Assembly (NCBI GenBank): GCA_040755535.1
Contig: JBFMAV010000010.1
Span: forward strand, 1-64,000
Reading direction: 5' to 3'
Source: Aquabacter sp040755535
GTDB taxonomy: Bacteria > Pseudomonadota > Alphaproteobacteria > Rhizobiales > Xanthobacteraceae
Length of the DNA: 64,000 bases
Shown here piece by piece: positions 1 through 8,913 of the stretch. Below the pieces are notes generated by a model that saw nothing but the letters and a program-made list of their open reading frames with translations, was not told the DNA's origin and made no database searches. The first letter of the stretch is position 1; every line of letters starts with the position of its first letter. The translations under genes were made by a program, and so were the position numbers.

Positions 1-1161
1 GCGGGTGCGGGGCTCGGCCTGCCGCTCCTGTGCGCGCTCCCCGCCCGGCGGCCCGCCCGTCGCCGGGCGCTGGCGGTTGAGATGCTGCGCGCCCGCGTCA
101 TCGACCTTGTGGCCGGGCAGGCGGATCTCGCCATGACCGGACGCCTCGTCGCCCAACAGGCGGCGGTGGCGCAGGCGGATCTGGCCGCCGCGAGCGCGGA
201 TGATGCCCTCAACCGCATCGAGGTCGGCACCACCATGGGCTTTGGTGCTCTGGCGGGGGGACTTCTGGCCGCCACCCTTCTGGCGGTTGCCTGGCTGATG
301 GAGCGCGGCGTGATCGACGCGCCGCTGGCGGCCCTCGCGATGCTGGTGCCGCTCGCGGCCCTTGAGCCCTTCGCCGGATTACGGCGCGGTGCATTGGAGT
401 TCGGCCGCACGCTCCTGGCGGCGCGCCGGGTCGGATCGCGCCTTGACGAACCGCAGGCGCAGCGCGCGCCCTGCGCGCCGCCCGAGGGCCTGGCCGCGCG
501 GCTTAGCGGCGTGACCGTGTCCCATCCCGGGCGCGCGGCGGCGGCGCTGCGGGAGGTGGATCTCGATATCGCCACCGGCGCGCGGGTGGCGCTGATTGGC
601 CCCTCGGGGGCGGGCAAGTCGACGCTGCTCGCTCTGCTTGCGGGCGAGATCGATCCCACCTGCGGCGCGCTGGCGCGCAGCACCGGAACTCTCCTTACGC
701 AGAGCACCGAATTGTTCCGCGACACCATCGCCGACAATTTGCGCCTGGCCGCGCCGGACGCGGACGAAGCGCGCCTGTTCGGCGTGCTCGCGGCGGTGGG
801 GCTCGACACGTTTGTCCGCGCCTTGCCGGCCGGGCTTGAGACGCGGCTCGGCGAAGCCGGGCTCGGGCTCTCCGGCGGGCAGGGGCGGCGGCTTGCGGTG
901 GCGCGGCTGCTGCTGCGCGACACGCCGCTCTGGCTGCTGGACGAGCCGACGGACGGCCTGGATGGCGAGAGCGCGCGACGGGTTCTGTCCAGCCTGGATC
1001 AGGCGGCCCGTGGGCGGACGCTGGTTCTCGCGACGCATATCCGGCGCGAGGCGGAAATCGCCGACCGGCTGGTGGTGGTGAAGGACGGCCGGGTGGTGCG
1101 CCAGTGGCAGCGGGGAGAGCCGGGCTTTGCCGCCGCCCTCCGCGCGCTGCGCGCCGACTGA
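1..1161 (+). CDS. cydC: Thiol reductant ABC exporter subunit CydC, 5'-truncated by window start
   Basis: C-terminal 386 residues of a fused membrane/ATPase ABC half-transporter. The frame is open from base 1, so the true start lies outside the window (CydC is usually about 550 residues). The first ~100 visible residues are the end of the membrane domain. The nucleotide-binding domain follows, with Walker A GPSGAGKST near visible residue 200, signature LSGGQ near 290 and Walker B LWLLDEPTDGLDG near 311. CydDC exports glutathione/cysteine to the periplasm and is needed to assemble cytochrome bd. The assignment to CydC rather than a generic ABC protein rests on its place directly before cydAB. 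CydD should lie just upstream. Confidence 0.88.
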   Translation, partial: AGAGLGLPLLCALPARRPARRRALAVEMLRARVIDLVAGQADLAMTGRLVAQQAAVAQADLAAASADDALNRIEVGTTMGFGALAGGLLAATLLAVAWLMERGVIDAPLAALAMLVPLAALEPFAGLRRGALEFGRTLLAARRVGSRLDEPQAQRAPCAPPEGLAARLSGVTVSHPGRAAAALREVDLDIATGARVALIGPSGAGKSTLLALLAGEIDPTCGALARSTGTLLTQSTELFRDTIADNLRLAAPDADEARLFGVLAAVGLDTFVRALPAGLETRLGEAGLGLSGGQGRRLAVARLLLRDTPLWLLDEPTDGLDGESARRVLSSLDQAARGRTLVLATHIRREAEIADRLVVVKDGRVVRQWQRGEPGFAAALRALRAD

Positions 1162-1237
1162 CGCACGAGATTGAACGCCGCCCCGTCGTCACGGCGGGAG
1201 CGCAAATGGAGAGGACGCCGGGGAAGACCTGACGGGG

Positions 1238-2818
1238 ATGCCTATGGAACTCGATATCGTCGCCTTGTCGCGCCTGCAATTTGCAATGACGGCGCTCTAC
1301 CACTTCCTCTTCGTGCCGCTCACGCTCGGCCTCTCGGTCCTGCTGGCGATCATGGAGACGGTCTATGTCATGACCGGCCGCCGCATCTGGCGGCAGATGA
1401 CCAAGTTCTGGGGCACGCTCTTCGGCATCAACTTCGTGCTGGGCGTGGCCACGGGCATCGTGATGGAATTCCAGTTCGGCATGAACTGGAGCTATTACAG
1501 CCATTATGTGGGCGACATCTTCGGCGCCCCGCTCGCCATTGAAGGTCTGATGGCCTTCTTCCTTGAGGCGACCTTCGTCGGCCTGTTCTTCTTCGGCTGG
1601 GACCGCATGTCGAAGGTGGGCCACCTCATCGCCACCTATTGCGTGGCGCTGGGCTCAAACCTCTCGGCGCTCTGGATCCTGATCGCCAATGGCTGGATGC
1701 AGAATCCGGTGGGCGCGGTCTTCAATCCGCAGACCATGCGCATGGAGATTTCCAGCTTCTATGACGTGATCTTCAATCCGGTGGCGCAGGCCAAGTTCGT
1801 CCACACCGTGTCGGCGGGATATGTGGTCGCCTCCATGTTCGTACTGGGCGTCTCCGCCTGGTATCTGCTGAAGCGCCGCCATGTGGACATCGCCCGCCGC
1901 TCCATGACGGTGGCGGCGTCCTTCGGGCTCGCGGCCTCGCTGTCCGTGGTGGTTCTCGGCGACGAGAGCGGCTACCTCACCACCGAGCACCAGCGCATGA
2001 AGCTCGCCGCCATGGAGGCCATCTGGCACACCGAAGAGGTGCCGGCGCCCTTCACCGTGGTCGGCTTCCCCGACCAGGAGGCGCGCAAGACCTATTATGC
2101 GGTGGAGATCCCCTGGGTGGGCGGTCTCATCGACACCCGCTCGCTCACGACCCCGGTGGAGGGGATCGCGGAACTGGTGGAGCGGGCCAAGGCGAACATC
2201 GCCCGCGGCATCCTCGCCTATGACGCGCTCCAGAAGATCCGCGCGGCGGGCGCGGCCGGCGTGCCGGCGGATGTCACCAAGACCTTCGAGGACAATGGCA
2301 ATCTGCTCGGCTATGCGCTGCTGCTGAAGCCCTATCTCGACGATCCGCGCCAGGCGAGCCCGGCCCAGATCGAAAAGGCGGCCTGGGACACGGTGCCGGA
2401 AGTCGCGCCCCTGTTCTGGACCTTCCGCATCATGGTGGCGTGCGGCTTCTACTTCATCGCCTTCTTCGCCATCTTCTTCATCCTCTCGGCGCGGCGCCAG
2501 CTGACGCGCTTCCCGCTGCTGCTGCGCCTCGCGGTGCTCTCCATCCCGCTGCCCTGGCTCGCGGCGGAATGCGGGTGGTTCGTGGCCGAGTTCGGCCGCC
2601 AGCCCTGGATCATCGAAGGCATCCTGCCCACCGCCTCGGCGGTCTCCAGCCTCGGCGCCATGACGGTCCTGCTGACCATCTGCGGCTTCGTGCTGATCTA
2701 CACCATCCTGTTCATCATCGAGATGACCCTGATGGTCCGCGCGATCCAGAAGGGCCCCGATCCGGACACCAAGCCGGAAGCGGTGCTCGTGGATCCCCGC
2801 CTCGTGCCTGCGGAGTGA
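1238..2818 (+). CDS. cydA: Cytochrome bd ubiquinol oxidase subunit I
   Basis: Membrane quinol oxidase subunit of 526 residues that carries the three hemes and oxidises ubiquinol while reducing oxygen. The N-terminus (DIVALSRLQFAMTALYHFLF) matches the family and holds the heme b595 ligand His22. The GWFVAEFGRQPW motif near residue 446 is diagnostic. The long hydrophilic segment between about residues 245 and 390 indicates the long Q-loop form. Two in-frame ATGs lie at 1238 and 1244; either could be used, with GGGAAG at 1221 better placed for the first. It is 76 bp after cydC and 4 bp before cydB, so one cydDCABX operon is likely. Confidence 0.97.
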   Translation: MPMELDIVALSRLQFAMTALYHFLFVPLTLGLSVLLAIMETVYVMTGRRIWRQMTKFWGTLFGINFVLGVATGIVMEFQFGMNWSYYSHYVGDIFGAPLAIEGLMAFFLEATFVGLFFFGWDRMSKVGHLIATYCVALGSNLSALWILIANGWMQNPVGAVFNPQTMRMEISSFYDVIFNPVAQAKFVHTVSAGYVVASMFVLGVSAWYLLKRRHVDIARRSMTVAASFGLAASLSVVVLGDESGYLTTEHQRMKLAAMEAIWHTEEVPAPFTVVGFPDQEARKTYYAVEIPWVGGLIDTRSLTTPVEGIAELVERAKANIARGILAYDALQKIRAAGAAGVPADVTKTFEDNGNLLGYALLLKPYLDDPRQASPAQIEKAAWDTVPEVAPLFWTFRIMVACGFYFIAFFAIFFILSARRQLTRFPLLLRLAVLSIPLPWLAAECGWFVAEFGRQPWIIEGILPTASAVSSLGAMTVLLTICGFVLIYTILFIIEMTLMVRAIQKGPDPDTKPEAVLVDPRLVPAE

Positions 2819-2822
2819 CCCC

Positions 2823-3977
2823 ATGATCTTGAGCGAACTCATCTCCTACGACGTCCTGCGCCTCATCTGGTGGCTGCTGCTCGGCGTCCTGCTCATCGGC
2901 TTCGCCATCGCCGACGGGTTCGACCTCGGCGTCGCGACGCTCCTGCCCTTCGTCGGGCGCAACGACGTGGAGCGCCGCGTCGTCATCAACACCATCGGCC
3001 CGGTCTGGGAAGGCAACCAGGTGTGGCTGATCCTCGGGGGCGGCGCGATCTTCGCCGCCTGGCCGGCGCTCTATGCGACCTCCTTCTCGGGCTTCTACCT
3101 GGCCATGTTCGCCATTCTGGCGGCGCTGATCCTGCGGCCCGTGGGGTTCAAGTATCGCAGCAAGAAGGACAGCCCGGCCTGGCGCAACGGCTGGGACTGG
3201 GCGCTGTTCGTGGGCGGCTTCGTGCCCTCGCTGATCTTCGGCGTGGCGGTCGGCAATGTGCTCCAGGGCGTGCCGTTCCGCTTCGACATGGATCTGCGGG
3301 TGTTCTACGAGGGCACCTTCTTCGGCCTGCTGAACCCTTACGCGCTGCTGTGCGGGTTGCTGTCGGTGGCGATGCTCACCACCCACGGCGCGAGCTGGCT
3401 GATCTTCAAGTCCAGCGGCCCGGTGGCGGAGCGCGCGCGCGGCATCGGCTCGCTCACGGCCATCGCGACGCTGGTCCTGTTCGCCCTTGGCGGCGCAGGC
3501 CTCATGCTGTTCGTGCCAGGCTACCAGATCACCAGCCCGATCAATGTGGTGGGCCCCTCGAACCCGCTGCTGAAGACGGTGGTGGTGGAGCGCGGCGCGT
3601 GGTTCGCCAATTACGCCGTCCATCCCTGGATGCTGATCGCCCCGGCGCTCGGCTTCCTCGGCCCGCTCGCGACCCTGGTCTGCCTGCGGGCGCGCTGGGA
3701 GGGTCTGACCTTCCTCACCTCCGCGCTCGGCATCTTCGGCATCATCTCGACGGTGGGGCTGTCCATGTTCCCCTTCATCCTGCCGTCTTCGCTTGATCCC
3801 AAGTCCAGCCTGACGGTGTGGGACACCTCTTCCAGCCATGTGACATTGTTCATCATGCTGGTGGTCACGGTGATCTTCCTGCCGATCATCCTGCTCTACA
3901 CGGCGTGGGTCTACAAAGTGATGTGGGGCAAGGTGGACGAGGCGCATGTGACCGACAAGAGCGGCCACGCTTACTGA
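2823..3977 (+). CDS. cydB: Cytochrome bd ubiquinol oxidase subunit II
   Basis: Second core subunit of the bd oxidase, 384 residues, the usual family length. The opening segment contains GFAIADGFDLGVATLLPF and then the conserved GPVWEGNQVWLILGGGAIFA region. About eight or nine hydrophobic helices follow. It lies 4 bp after cydA and 12 bp before cydX. No internal oddity is seen. Confidence 0.97.
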   Translation: MILSELISYDVLRLIWWLLLGVLLIGFAIADGFDLGVATLLPFVGRNDVERRVVINTIGPVWEGNQVWLILGGGAIFAAWPALYATSFSGFYLAMFAILAALILRPVGFKYRSKKDSPAWRNGWDWALFVGGFVPSLIFGVAVGNVLQGVPFRFDMDLRVFYEGTFFGLLNPYALLCGLLSVAMLTTHGASWLIFKSSGPVAERARGIGSLTAIATLVLFALGGAGLMLFVPGYQITSPINVVGPSNPLLKTVVVERGAWFANYAVHPWMLIAPALGFLGPLATLVCLRARWEGLTFLTSALGIFGIISTVGLSMFPFILPSSLDPKSSLTVWDTSSSHVTLFIMLVVTVIFLPIILLYTAWVYKVMWGKVDEAHVTDKSGHAY

Positions 3978-3989
3978 GGAGATGGAACG

Positions 3990-4109
3990 ATGTGGTACTT
4001 CGCCTGGATCCTCGGCCTGCCGCTCGCGGCCGCCTTCGCGGTGCTCAACGCCATGTGGTTCGAGCTGATGGAAGACGACAAGGCGCGCCGTCAGAGCCAG
4101 TCCCAATAG
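3990..4109 (+). CDS. cydX: Cytochrome bd-I accessory small subunit CydX
   Basis: A 39-residue single-helix membrane protein starting MWYFAWILGLPLA and continuing with NAMWFELMEDD. This matches the CydX/YbgT family, which binds and stabilises the CydAB heme site. The helix spans roughly residues 3-24 and a charged, Gln/Ser-rich tail follows. An AGGAG-like site (GAGGAGATGG) lies just before the ATG. It is the last gene of the operon, 12 bp after cydB. Automated gene finders often miss it because of its size. Confidence 0.93.
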   Translation: MWYFAWILGLPLAAAFAVLNAMWFELMEDDKARRQSQSQ

Positions 4110-4130
4110 GGCCGCGCTCTCCAACCGTTT

Positions 4131-4249
4131 CTTAGAGCCTGATCCGATCAGGTTGATACAACCTGATCGGTGAATCAGTCTCCAAATTATGGACAGAGAA
4201 CGTTTTACCGATCTGATTGCGATGCACTCAGATCGGAACGTGCTCTAAG
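4131..4249. repeat. 119-bp double-palindrome intergenic repeat, copy 1
   Basis: Bounded by an 8-base inverted repeat, CTTAGAGC (4131-4138) and GCTCTAAG (4242-4249). Inside are two perfect hairpins built on the same CCGATC core: an 11-bp stem at 4144-4170 with a 5-base loop, and a 9-bp stem at 4208-4236. A second copy of almost the same length lies at 25489-25606. There is no coding capacity, so it is likely a non-autonomous palindromic element. It sits between the convergent cyd and RND operons. Confidence 0.8.
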
Positions 4250-4255
4250 GCATCA

Positions 4256-4296
4256 GGGCGTCCGGCTCCCCGCGCATGCGCGGGGTCCGGACGCCC
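4256..4296. terminator. Bidirectional hairpin terminator between cydX and RND gene
   Basis: Nearly uninterrupted hairpin: outer 10-bp stem GGGCGTCCGG / CCGGACGCCC and inner 9-bp stem in 4268-4285 (CCCCGCGCA / TGCGCGGGG). It is followed by TTTCTCG on the plus strand. It lies between two genes whose 3' ends face each other and could terminate both. Confidence 0.8.
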
Positions 4297-4333
4297 TTTC
4301 TCGTTTGATGCCGGAGTGGCGTCCCCCGCTCTG

Positions 4334-7300
4334 TCAGCGGGTCCGCCCCAGGGCCACGTAGATGGCCGGGATCACCAGAATGGTGAGGGCCGTGGAGGAG
4401 GCCAGGCCGAACAGCAGCGAGATGGCAAGGCCCTGGAAGATGGGATCAGTGAGGATCACCGCCGCACCGATCATCGCCGCGAGCGCGGTCAGCAGGATCG
4501 GCTTGAAGCGGATGGCGCCCGCTTCCAGCAGCACCTCCACCAGCGGCCGGTCCGGGGCGCGGGCGTGGCGGATGAAGTCCACCAGGAGGATCGAGTTGCG
4601 CACGATGATGCCGGCAAGCGCGATGAAGCCGATCATGGAGGTGGCCGAGAAGGGCGCGCCGAACAGCCAGTGGCCGAGCATGATGCCGATGAAGGTCAGC
4701 GGAATGGGCGTCAGGATTACCAAAGGCAGCTTGAACGAGCCGAACTGAGCCACCACGAGGATATAGATGGCGACGATGGCGACGCCGAAGGCCGCGCCCA
4801 TGTCACGGAAGGTGACCCACGTCACCTCCCATTCCCCGTCCCAGAGGAGCACCGGACGGCTTTCGTTCTCCGGTTGGCCGTGGAGGCGGATCTCGGGCTT
4901 GGGAATGCCACCCCAGTCGCCATTCTCGATGGCGGCATTCACCGCAATCATCCCATAGACGGGCGCCTCGAAGGCCCCCGCCAGTTCGGCGCTCACCATC
5001 TCGGCCGCGCGTCCGTTGTGCCGGAAGATCAGGTGAGAGCCGCCCTCCCGCGTCACAGTGACGATGTCCCCGAGTTCGACCACGCTGCGGTCTCCGGGCA
5101 GGGCATTGGCCGGCACGGGGGTCGCGAGCGTACGCTCGTTCACCACCCGCTCGCCCTTGGGCATGGCGAGGCGGATGGGGATGGGCGCGCGGCCTTCGCC
5201 GCGGTGGGAGTAGCCCACCGTCCTGCCCTCGCCGAAGGCGCGGATGGTGTCATACACGTCGGACTGCTCGACCTTGTAATATTCGAGGCTGTCCTGGTTC
5301 AGTGCGATGCGCACCCGCTCCGGCCGGTTGCGGAAGCTGTCCTCCACATCGACGATGAAAGGCACGCTCTCGAAGGCGTCGCGCACCTTGGCGGCGACCG
5401 CGCGGCGGGTCTGCGGGTCCGGGCCGTAGATTTCCGCGAGCAGCGTGCCGAGCACCGGCGGACCGGGCGGCGGCTCCACCACCTTCAGGATGGTGCCTTC
5501 GGGGAGGGGGATGTCCTTCAGCCGCGCGCGCAGGTCCAGCGCGATATCGTGGCTGCTGCGGGCACGCTCGCCCTTCGGCAGGAGGTTGACCGCGATGTCG
5601 CCCTGATGAGGCTGGGCACGCAGGAAATAATGGCGCACGAGGCCGTTGAAATTGAACGGCGCGGCGGTGCCGGCATAGGTCTGCTGGGAGATCACTTCGG
5701 GCACCTTGGCGAGGCGCGTCGCCATCTCCTGCAAGGTGCGGTCGGTGTCCTCGACCGAGGCGCCCTTGGGCAGGTCCAGCACCACCTGCAACTCGGCCTT
5801 GTTGTCGAACGGCAGAAGCTTCACCGTGACGTTCTGTGTGTAGATGAGCGAGAGCGAGCCAAGGGTCGCGAGGCCCACAAGCAGCAGGAACGTCCAGGAC
5901 CGCGCCCGCGAGCGCAGGATGGGCTCGGCCACGCGCACATAGAGCTTCCCCAGCCTGCCGCTCTCCGTGCCGTGACCGCCGGCGTGGCCGGCGACCGCCG
6001 TGCGCCTGCCGAGCTTCATCATGAGCCAGGGGCTCAGCATCACCGCCACGAAGAACGAGAACAGCATCGCCGCCGAGGCATTGACGGGGATGGGGCTCAT
6101 GTAGGGGCCCATCATGCCCGACACGAACAGCATGGGCAGGAGCGCGGCCACCACGGTCAGCGTCGCGACGATGGTGGGGTTGCCCACCTCGGCCACCGCT
6201 TCCACCGCCGCGTCCTCCCGCTTGCGCGCATCGCCCATGGCCCAGTGGCGAGCGATGTTCTCGATCACCACGATGGCGTCGTCCACCAGGATGCCGATGG
6301 AGAAGATGAGCGCGAACAGGCTCACGCGGTTCAGCGTGTAGCCCATGACACGGGAGGCGAAGAGGGTGAGCAGGATGGTCGTGGGAATGACCACGGCCAC
6401 CACCGCCGCCTCGCGCCAGCCGATGGACACGCCCACCAGCAGGATGATGGAGAGCGTGGCAAGGCCGAGATGGAACAGCAGTTCATTGGCCTTCTCGTCG
6501 GCGCTCTCGCCATAGTTCCGCGTGACGCTGACCGCGATCCCGGCGGGCAGCAGCGTGCCCTTGGCCTGATCCAGGCGATGCAGGACCGCATCGGCGATGA
6601 CCACCGCATTTGTGCCGGCGCGCTTGGCGATGGCGAGCGAGACCGCCGGCGTGCGCTGCACCGCCCCCGCGTCCAGGCGCACATCGCTCACCCGCGTCTC
6701 CCGGGGTTCGGTGGCGAGGGTGACCGTCGCCACGTCGCGCACATAAACCGGGCGACCGTCACGGGCGGAGAGCAGCAGATTGCCGATATCGCCGGCGCTC
6801 TGGAGCGTCTGCCCTGCGACCAGCGTCTTCTGCTGGCCGCTCTCGCGCACGCGCCCGGCCTGGAAGGAGGCGTTGGCACCCGCCACCTTGGCCTGCAATT
6901 GCTGGAGGGTGATGCCATACAGCGAGAGCCGTTCCGGATCGGGCTCGACGCGCAATTCCTCCGGCTGCTCGCCGACGATATAGGTGAGGCCGATGTCCGG
7001 GAGCTTCGCCACTTCCCCCTGCAACTCGCGGGCGAGTCGGGTGAGGTCGTTGGCGCTCCAGCGCGCGGCGGCGGCGGGCTCTGGCGAAAGGGTGACGACC
7101 ACGATGGCGACATCGTCGATGCCACGCCCGACGATCAGCGGTTCCGCGATGCCCACCGGAATGCGATCGAGATTGGCCCTGATCTTCTCATGCACGCGCA
7201 GGATGGCGGCATCCGCATTGGTCCCGGTCAGGAAGCGGGCGGTGACGAGAACGCCATCGTCCTCGGTCTGGGAATAGACGTGCTCGACCCCGTTGATGCT

Positions 7301-7531
7301 CTTGACGATGGTCTCCAGCGGCTCGGTCACGAGCTTCACCGCGTCCTCGGCCTTCAGGCCGTTGGCGGTCACATGGATGTCCACCATGGGCACGGAAATC
7401 TGCGGCTCCTCCTCGCGCGGCAGGGTCAGCAGCGCGACGAGGCCGAGGGCAATCGACGCTACCAGGAACAAGGGGGTCAGCGGCGAGGAGATGAAGGCGC
7501 GCGTGAGGCGCCCGGCAATGCCGAGGGTCAT
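4334..7531 (-). CDS. RND-family efflux transporter permease
   Basis: Inner-membrane proton-driven pump of 1065 residues, the normal RND length, with 12 predicted helices and two large periplasmic loops. The helix 4 proton-relay pair is present in ILVDDAIVVIEN near residue 415. The helix 10 position that is Lys in AcrB reads Arg here (GIIVRNSILLVDF). The start ATG at 7531 overlaps the adaptor stop by 4 bases (ATGA). An open frame continues upstream to 7747 but there it only shadows the adaptor gene. Substrate cannot be read from sequence. Control by the SqrR-like regulator at 8908 suggests a sulfur-stress role, which is inference. Confidence 0.92.
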   Translation of the reverse strand: MTLGIAGRLTRAFISSPLTPLFLVASIALGLVALLTLPREEEPQISVPMVDIHVTANGLKAEDAVKLVTEPLETIVKSINGVEHVYSQTEDDGVLVTARFLTGTNADAAILRVHEKIRANLDRIPVGIAEPLIVGRGIDDVAIVVVTLSPEPAAAARWSANDLTRLARELQGEVAKLPDIGLTYIVGEQPEELRVEPDPERLSLYGITLQQLQAKVAGANASFQAGRVRESGQQKTLVAGQTLQSAGDIGNLLLSARDGRPVYVRDVATVTLATEPRETRVSDVRLDAGAVQRTPAVSLAIAKRAGTNAVVIADAVLHRLDQAKGTLLPAGIAVSVTRNYGESADEKANELLFHLGLATLSIILLVGVSIGWREAAVVAVVIPTTILLTLFASRVMGYTLNRVSLFALIFSIGILVDDAIVVIENIARHWAMGDARKREDAAVEAVAEVGNPTIVATLTVVAALLPMLFVSGMMGPYMSPIPVNASAAMLFSFFVAVMLSPWLMMKLGRRTAVAGHAGGHGTESGRLGKLYVRVAEPILRSRARSWTFLLLVGLATLGSLSLIYTQNVTVKLLPFDNKAELQVVLDLPKGASVEDTDRTLQEMATRLAKVPEVISQQTYAGTAAPFNFNGLVRHYFLRAQPHQGDIAVNLLPKGERARSSHDIALDLRARLKDIPLPEGTILKVVEPPPGPPVLGTLLAEIYGPDPQTRRAVAAKVRDAFESVPFIVDVEDSFRNRPERVRIALNQDSLEYYKVEQSDVYDTIRAFGEGRTVGYSHRGEGRAPIPIRLAMPKGERVVNERTLATPVPANALPGDRSVVELGDIVTVTREGGSHLIFRHNGRAAEMVSAELAGAFEAPVYGMIAVNAAIENGDWGGIPKPEIRLHGQPENESRPVLLWDGEWEVTWVTFRDMGAAFGVAIVAIYILVVAQFGSFKLPLVILTPIPLTFIGIMLGHWLFGAPFSATSMIGFIALAGIIVRNSILLVDFIRHARAPDRPLVEVLLEAGAIRFKPILLTALAAMIGAAVILTDPIFQGLAISLLFGLASSTALTILVIPAIYVALGRTR

Positions 7532-8550
7532 TGGGCGGACGCTCCCAGGATCACCGTGTCGCCCGCGCGCAGGCCGGTGAGGATCTCGACGCGCGGTCCT
7601 TGTGCGGTGGAGAGGCGTTCGCCAGGGATGACGGCCACCTCCTGCGGACCGTTCGGCGTGGCGAGCCGCACATAATCGAGCCCATGGCGGGTCGCGATGG
7701 CCTGGGGCGGGATGACGAGCACCGTGCGCGTGCCGACCGGGATCCACACCAGGGTGCGTTCGTTGACGAAATAGGTTCCGATGTCGTCCATCTCCACATC
7801 GGCGATGACCCGGCCCTCGGAGATTTCCGGATAGACCTTGGCGACACGCCCGGTTCGCTCCGCGCTGTCCCGCGCCCCGTTCGCGGCAGGCGAGAGGCCG
7901 CGCCGGCCGATCCGCACCGTGCTGCCCTCCGTGATGTCGGCGGCATGGCGCTCGGGAAGGGACAGGCGCAGGAAATAGCCGCCGCTGGCGATGCGGGCGA
8001 TCTCCTCGCCCGCCAGCACCACGGAGCCGAGCGTCACCGGCACGGTGAGCACCCGCCCGCTGGCGGGGGCAAGGATGGCGCCCTCCCGGGCGCGCTGCTC
8101 GATCACCGCCTTGTCGGCTTCGGCGGCGGTCACCTGGTTGGCGGCGACGTCGAACTGGGTCTTCACGCTGTCCACCCGGCTCTGGGCCACCACGCCGCGC
8201 GCCAGAAGCTGCTGGTTGCGGTCCAGTTCCGTGCGCGCATTCTCAAGCTGGGAACGCAGCTCCTTGATGCGCGCATCGGCGGCATTCAGCTCCAAGGCGA
8301 GCTTGTCGTCGACGACGCTGGCGATCTCATCGCCCTCGCGCACCTCGCTGCCCTCCGCCACGCGAATGGCGCGCAAGGTACCCCCGATCCGCGCGCGGGC
8401 GGGAACCACGGTGCGGCTCTCCACCTTGCCGAACACGGCCTTGAGCTCCGGAATGTTCACCGGCGTCACCACCATCTCCTCTGCGCGGGCCGGGCTGGCG
8501 CAGAGGAGGAGGAGGGCAAGCAGCGGCAGCAGGCGGGACGGGGCGGTCAT
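7528..8550 (-). CDS. RND periplasmic adaptor (membrane fusion protein)
   Basis: HlyD/AcrA-type adaptor of 340 residues that links the RND pump to an outer-membrane channel. A cleavable signal (MTAPSRLLPLLALLLLCASP then ARA) precedes a beta-barrel/lipoyl region. The segment around residues 85-150 is a coiled-coil hairpin rich in Leu, Glu, Gln and Arg. Start 8550 was chosen because the signal peptide begins there and GGAA lies just upstream; the longer open frame to 9183 runs through neighbouring genes. It overlaps the pump gene by 4 bases and follows the DUF2892 gene by 23 bp. No outer-membrane factor gene is present in the window. Confidence 0.92.
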   Translation of the reverse strand: MTAPSRLLPLLALLLLCASPARAEEMVVTPVNIPELKAVFGKVESRTVVPARARIGGTLRAIRVAEGSEVREGDEIASVVDDKLALELNAADARIKELRSQLENARTELDRNQQLLARGVVAQSRVDSVKTQFDVAANQVTAAEADKAVIEQRAREGAILAPASGRVLTVPVTLGSVVLAGEEIARIASGGYFLRLSLPERHAADITEGSTVRIGRRGLSPAANGARDSAERTGRVAKVYPEISEGRVIADVEMDDIGTYFVNERTLVWIPVGTRTVLVIPPQAIATRHGLDYVRLATPNGPQEVAVIPGERLSTAQGPRVEILTGLRAGDTVILGASAQ

Positions 8551-8573
8551 GGTGCGTTCCGAGGCAGCAGGCG

Positions 8574-8777
8574 TCAGGAAAAGGCGATGCCAGGCTTGCA
8601 GCCGAGCTTCTTGAAGATCATCGCCGCCGGGCAGAAGCCGGTGATGGACGCCTGGATCAGGTTCGCGCCGACAAAGCCGGTGAACCATAGCCAGAGGGGC
8701 GACAGGGTGAGCGCAAGGGCCAGGGACACGAGCACCACGGCCCCGGCGAACATCATCACGGCGCGATCGACTGACAT
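8574..8777 (-). CDS. DUF2892 (YgaP-type transmembrane) small membrane protein
   Basis: A 67-residue protein with two hydrophobic segments (about residues 7-34 and 37-55). It has the DUF2892 ending TGFCPAAMIFKKLGCKPG, including the paired cysteines in GFCP and LGCK. The family is often found alone or fused to rhodanese domains and is frequently encoded beside sulfide/persulfide genes. The ATG at 8777 is preceded by AGGAGAAACCC, a good ribosome site. It is the first gene of the leftward DUF2892-adaptor-pump operon. Molecular function is unknown. Confidence 0.88.
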   Translation of the reverse strand: MSVDRAVMMFAGAVVLVSLALALTLSPLWLWFTGFVGANLIQASITGFCPAAMIFKKLGCKPGIAFS

Positions 8778-8897
8778 GGGTTTCTCCTCTTGAGTTGACC
8801 GGGACGGGGTCAGACGTCTTGATGGAGGCTTCCCCGACCCGGCGCACCGACACGTCCGTGCGCCGGTCGGATTGCATGTAACATTCAAAAGTTATAA

Positions 8898-8913
8898 ATT
8901 CAATATCATGAAT
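8898..8913. promoter_or_regulatory. Candidate SqrR/BigR operator overlapping regulator start
   Basis: ATTC-aatatcat-GAAT is a palindrome with ATTCA/TGAAT arms. It fits the ATTC-N8-GAAT pattern I recall for SqrR-type persulfide sensors. A second inverted pair, ACATTCA (8881-8887) and TGAATGT (8909-8915), surrounds it. The region 8881-8915 is strikingly AT-rich for this genome. A plus-strand promoter is readable as TTGCAT (8872-8877), 17 bases, then TAAATT (8895-8900), so repressor binding would block both the regulator and the divergent operon. Confidence 0.65.

Noticed and set aside
4131..4249. Insertion sequence
   Set aside because: It has inverted ends but only 119 bp and no transposase; recorded as a palindromic repeat.
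4217..7675. A plus-strand open frame of over 1100 codons
   Set aside because: It is antisense to the RND gene, is rich in His/Arg/Gln/Gly without any domain, and is a GC-skew shadow of the real gene.
7532..7747. Extension of the RND protein upstream to 7747
   Set aside because: These codons lie over the adaptor gene in another frame and lack homology; ATG 7531 gives a typical RND start.
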